A stretch of DNA of 64,000 nucleotides from Ophioderma brevispina (taxonomy: Eukaryota > Echinodermata > Ophiuroidea > Amphilepidida > Ophiodermatidae), in the NCBI GenBank assembly GCA_023653785.1, contig JAMKCH010010252.1:17646-81645 (forward strand). Reading direction: 5' to 3'. The notes below the pieces were generated by a model. That model worked only from the letters and a program-made list of their open reading frames with translations, made no database searches and had not been told where the DNA came from. The position numbers and the translations under genes are program-made. The first letter of the stretch is position 1, and each line of letters opens with the position of its first letter. Shown piece after piece: positions 59,500-64,000 of the stretch.

Positions 59500-61180
59500 A
59501 ATCACAAACAGAAATATCGGATATGAGTTGCTAATGGTCAGAGACATGATACACCTTTATTGTACACATCTAATAAGTCTTTTGGATGATATAATACTAA
59601 TATTTTACATATTATGTTAATTTGAAGTTTTATCTTGAAGGCATCATGTTTGGCCCACGATCTTGAATTTTAACATTTATGAAACTAGAATATGCCAAAG
59701 AATATATTTTCCCAATTCATGTACACACCTTTACGGTATTTTAATTTTTCTATGAGGTTTTCAATGAGGTCATATTCATTTACATAAATGATATACGTAT
59801 TCGAGTTTTGGAAGTGGCTATGTTTATACCGTATTCATATGACGTCAGCCACCCAAGCATTTTGGTGACAAGAATGCATACATTCCAGGACTACAATTAC
59901 TTAAGCTGGCAATCGATCCATGTTTAGGGCGATTGCACAGGGATCATTGACAGGTGCATGTATTGTAGTACTGGAATCGTCTATCTTGTCCACCAACATT
60001 ACTGGCTATTGAATACGAAGGCGGTAAAGGCAGCACACCTCTCACTTGTTCGCAGAGAGATTAATAGAAGATTAACAATTAATGGTGCCCTGATGTGCAG
60101 GTCGTTATTGATCACGTACCGTTATATATCGTTGGTACAAAGAAATGCCTGGCTGGTCGCGTGTATGTATACAAACATTCTACATTGGGCACTAGTAGGA
60201 CACTGACTAAGATTGCTTCGTATTTATTTACTGACGGCTCCCAAATTTGTTCGCCATAGAAACCGTAAAAAGTGTCAGATTTACTCTGATAACTAGCCAT
60301 ATCTTATAGTGTTTTTTTACTCTGATAACACATGGCTTCAGACTTCCTTACGATGTTCATCATTTTCTACAATCTCCTTTTTTACATATTTATTAATGTG
60401 TGTCAATGTCCCCATATTTTTTTTTTTTTGTTATGCACAGTATCCTATGGTAATGCTAAGTGTTTACTGCATCAAAACAAAAATACCAATTCATCTACGA
60501 ACTTGTGCAATTTAGGTTACTATATTTACTTTTAGTTGAGTATTTTAATTAACATACACACCCAGAAACATAATAACCCGCACAACCCCTCATGCACAAC
60601 CTCACTGGAATTCCGCCAAACAATGACAAGCAATCACCAGTAATTACATGCTGTCACGATCGATTCCAGGGACTGCATTTGATCGGCTAAAAAAATCCCC
60701 CCTCTCTGGCAAACAATTGCGAGGTGTGCTGCCTTTACCGCCTTGTTTTAAATCCGATCTATACCCCTGTGAAGCAGATATAGTCCGGCGGAGCCACATT
60801 CCGGGGCTCCATAGACGATACGGTATAAAGCGTGAAACATGTTACGTGAAGAGTCAAATGAATCGCTTGCCCTATTGGTCACCAATTTTCCCGGACTATG
60901 AGTACCCTGACTACATTACTTCTACAACCGGAATCCAAATAGAAAATAAGCAAGAAAGCCACTGGAGTCGTTTTTCTTGCTACATACGGGTAGGGCCTAT
61001 ATAAAGTGCATATGCACTGGTCATGGTAATTTTAAAATTTTATTGCTTCAAAGATCATCATAATTAGACCGTATGGCCAATAAGAGAATATTCAAATTAT
61101 ACTAAACGAATGTTTCTAAAAGCTTTCCACCTATTAAAATAATAGTGATTTTTATATATTGCGTAACTTGTAGGGCACAT
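59500..61180. other. Unannotated stretch
   Basis: It is mostly AT-rich. A 118-codon frame at 60648-61004 lies in somewhat GC-richer DNA but has no recognisable domain or splice context. Confidence 0.4.
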
Positions 61181-61186
61181 GTTGTT

Positions 61187-61300
61187 GCAGTGGATCATCG
61201 CTCGCCTCATAAGCAATAAGGTTGTGGGTTCGAGCCCCACTGCCGCCAAATGTGTAGTCACTTGGGCAAGGCGATAGAACGCAAAATGTTAACATTAAAC
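61187..61300 (+). mobile_element. SINE fragment with a tRNA-like head
   Basis: GCCTCATAAGC resembles an anticodon loop with CAT, and GGTTGTGGGTTCGAGCCCCAC a T-arm with B-box. CACTTGGGCAAGGCG follows, a common SINE body word. The 5' acceptor strand does not pair with TGCCGCC, so it is not a functional tRNA-Met. Confidence 0.6.
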
Positions 61301-61329
61301 GGGACTTTGTTCTGCACCTTTTTTACACA

Positions 61330-62540
61330 TCTTCTTTTTGGAGTGGCCCCAAGGATCAGTGCTGGGACCAATGACCTTTTCATAATCGATCACGCCCTAT
61401 TAGCAGAATAGACGTTAACATGGACCCTGAAATGTGCCACCTCTATGCCAGATGATACACAACTCTATTTCTCTTATGACCTAACTAATCCCCTGATTGA
61501 TGACTCCATTGTTGCGCTCAAAAAATTGAACATGGGGTTGCCGATAATCAAGTCATGGTGACGGCAAACAAAACTTAAACTCAATGATGATAAGACTGAA
61601 CCTTGTCATGGTTCAAACCTAAGCGATGCAAAGTCTAATAAAGATAATCATATTCAAATTGTAATGCCAAGACATTCAGTGTGCCCATTCTGCGCGAAAT
61701 TAGGAGTTAATCCTGAGGAGAAAAATGGACATATGGCTGAAACATGTAAAGAAAGGTAGGTCAGTTGCATATTTTCAAATACGTAAAACATAGCTCAATT
61801 CGAAAATTGTGTCAGATGACATGGCCACAATTCTAATTCATGCAATCGTCACTTCTAGACTGGACAATGGGAATGCACTTTTATAGGGATTTCAAATATC
61901 TCCTTGATAAACTTCAGAGGTACACAAAATGCAGTGACTCGGTATTGTCAAAAAACTCGCAAGCATGATCACATAACTCAAATCTATAAGCTTCCTGGTT
62001 ACCCATCCGTCAAACGGATCGTATTCAAAATTCTTTTGCTCACACGGAAATCGAGGTCCACACGTCTGCGCTAGTCGAAACGCAGAGAGCACCATATTAT
62101 ATAAGCCAACTTCTCACCCCTATATACCAAGCCGCACTCTCAGATGTTCGATAAATTTTTGTTACCCACCCCCCCCCCCACCCCCGACTCATAGAACGTT
62201 ATCCTCCCCTTGGTGATAGGGCGTTTTCTTCATGTACTCCTAAATTAGGAACCTATTCCCTGGACATCCGTTGCAGGGTTCCATAAAGACTTTAAAAATT
62301 CAGCCTTACGACATTTGTTCCAGTCTGCATATGATGTTTAATTGTATGCATTTATTTTGGACTGATGCTTTGGTCCACTATTGTCTGTTTATAAGGAATT
62401 TTCATTTTGTTTTTTGCACAAGTTGTCATATTTCAGGTTCTGTAATTTTCTGTTGTAATTTTGCTTGTTTTGTATCTTATTGTTTCAGCGCCTCGAATAG
62501 GCGCCTAGATAGATGGCGCTTATAAATGCTGTTATTATTT
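61330..62540 (+). pseudogene. Degenerate L2/CR1-type LINE, 3' half
   Basis: Pieces of the RT domain are visible across frames: GSVLGP-like sequence near 61340-61370, DDTQLYFSYDL near 61450, then IIKSWWRQTKLKLNDDKTE. The downstream connection domain is FKYLLDKLQRYTK, a LPIRQTDRI-like stretch, YISQLLTPIY and GDRAFSSCTPKLGTYSLDIR. Several frameshifts and stops are present. The 3' end carries GGCGCTTATAAATGC and an AT-rich ATTATT tail. There is no endonuclease domain. Confidence 0.82.
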
Positions 62541-64000
62541 TATTATAAGGCACTTTACCTCGCTTGCCTCCTCCACGCAGGAGTATAAATGGGTACCGGT
62601 GTCATATCCGTGTGACTGAATGGCCTACCACCCATCTGTCTATGGTTATCCATTGATATTGAGTGCTGTAGGCCTATGCATCATTTTGTTTCAGCAATGT
62701 ACCCAAATGGCATCGTCTATAAGGTCACGGTTTAGTCCGTACATGTTGCTATGGTAGATAGGACACACTCTCATGGGGGACACTCAATTCTTTACAACGG
62801 ATATGATGGGATGCCAAAAACAGAGATCGCGGTGTGGGAGGATTGGGCGGAAAAACAAACCACCACCCCCCTCAGCAATGAGGGTTCTGGCCCAAACGCC
62901 AAAGACAGAGAGAGGAAACTCCGCCTGGGGTCGCACCATGTGCAATTGCATAGGAGTAATTGCAGTATTATCTCATCATCTTAGTTGGCTTGCCTGACAG
63001 CCCGGGCATGACGACACTACCAGGCATTCATTGTGGTAAGCAGGATTAGTTAGGCTTTTTGGTATTTCTGGAAACATTGACAAACTGGGAACCGCGGAAA
63101 AAAAAACAAAGCTGTTAAAAAAGCATGTCAGATGCACACTGAATGCTGGCAATGATGTCAATTGCATTTGCCCTGGGCTAATGGCAAATCGATGAAACTT
63201 ACTCCTGAAAGTATTACACCAAAAAAACTGCCATAAGATATGGTTTAAATAACAACTGACCCTCCATTAATCTTTTCACTTGCGTCCGTTTCACTCTCGC
63301 TGTCAGCACACCCCCCCTCTCTGTTACTTTCAATAAACCTTGGTCAATTCAAGGTCACAGAGATGTTCTCTCTATCCAAGAGTCTCCACATTAGGATTCC
63401 GGGATGTGTCACACTGCATAATTGTCCAGTCAGAAGCTGCAAAGTTGTTGCACTGCCTCATCAAATGATTCTTTAATCGATGCCATACATTGAAATTGGG
63501 TATTGTGTAGAAAAGAAACCCTTAATTGTTGGCCAAAATCAGCTCTTCAGGGTTCAAGTCACAGTTGTTAGGAAGGCAAACGTACAATTTAATGGCCGTT
63601 TTTTTTCGGGTCGCCTTTATATAGGATCCTAGAGGGAGGAGCAGAATATCGAAGTAGGGGAATGATTTAAGTGAGCATGCGGTTAACATCCAATAAAAAA
63701 AAAGGGTTGGACACATTTGGTTATTTTAGTTAGGACCCTCTACATGCTAGGTAGGTAGTACTCTCAAAATTGTGGTACAATTTTTCAATAGGGGGAAAAT
63801 TTAAGTTTACGCAGGGGTCAAATTTTTAAAATGCCTATATGTGAAAGGTAGGCCATATACCCTCTAATCATATTGGATTCAAAAATGATAGTTTGGACCA
63901 CTACGACCATTGGTTTTGGATTTATAGGGAAAAATGACAAAAAATGATTAAAAAAGGTCCAAATCTCAATTGTACAGGGGTCAACATTAAAAGGTGACTC
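62541..64000. other. Repeat-derived and unannotated right end
   Basis: AAGGCACTTTACCTCGCTTG followed by CAGGAGTATAAATGGGTACC (62547-62598) looks like a retroelement 3' end attached to the LINE tail. The rest shows no exon, RNA gene or repeat family that I recognise. Confidence 0.4.

Noticed and set aside
60648..61004. 118-codon frame as a novel gene
   Set aside because: No recognisable domain, no splice context, and length is within chance expectation for 64 kb in six frames.
61187..61255. tRNA-Met gene (CAT anticodon-like loop)
   Set aside because: The 5' strand of the acceptor stem does not match; it is the head of a SINE fragment.
61670..61770. Zinc-finger-like exon (CPFC...H....C) ending in an AG|GTAGGT donor
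   Set aside because: The frame aligns with the LINE RT connection region (AKLGV...HMAETCK...), and LINE sequence continues on both sides, so the cysteines are accidental.

Overview
The window is eukaryotic DNA from an intron-rich animal genome. It is AT-rich, has almost no long open reading frames and is full of non-LTR retrotransposon, SINE and foldback/MITE remnants. The repeat content (tRNA-headed SINEs, a jockey/CR1-like LINE, an L2/CR1-type LINE, mariner and TTAA-flanked MITEs) and the gene content suggest a marine invertebrate, perhaps a deuterostome. That placement is inference only.

The one host gene I can support is the 3' part of an integrin alpha subunit on the + strand, in eight exons spread over about 49 kb: 1131-1213, 20240-20428, 23548-23726, 24786-24908, 30063-30160, 31277-31392, 38143-38188 and 50191-50342. 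In order they encode the calf-2 domain, an acidic linker ending in a furin-type site (KRRKR), the membrane-proximal cysteine cluster with the LWNSTFLE motif typical of alpha3/6/7 integrins, the last extracellular strands, one transmembrane helix, the GFFRR juxtamembrane motif (equivalent to GFFKR) and a tail containing PRYH. Most junction phases agree. Several single-base indels in homopolymers break the frame in exons 3 and 6 and damage one splice donor. I read these as uncorrected long-read assembly errors, although a decaying gene is possible.

Intron 1 (1214-20239, about 19 kb) holds two inverted copies of a roughly 1.4-kb DNA element (1679-3032 and 14091-15561), a minus-strand SINE, a run of 31 G, and the strangest object here. 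This is a block of about 7.3 kb (12240-19560) that is GC-rich, almost free of A on the + strand while G and C stay balanced, and studded with short perfect hairpins. Related inverted repeats lie outside both of its ends (11560-11800 and 19965-20190), and the second 1.4-kb element has inserted into it with a 9-bp target duplication.

Introns 2-6 (20429-38142) carry foldback elements, including a nearly perfect 400-bp palindrome at 21838-22240, a SINE with a clear tRNA-like head (33108-33545), an AGGTCA-rich repeat (31780-32170) and a 27-bp minisatellite of about 1 kb (35505-36485). Intron 7 (38189-50190) holds a 1-kb stretch crowded with GTAC, a 97-bp tandem array and MITEs. After the terminal exon the window is repeat-derived: TTAA-flanked MITEs, a deletion-derivative mariner with long terminal inverted repeats, a broken LINE interrupted by a SINE (57790-59480) and an L2/CR1-like LINE remnant (61330-62540). 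I saw no second host gene, no bona fide tRNA or rRNA gene and no CRISPR array.
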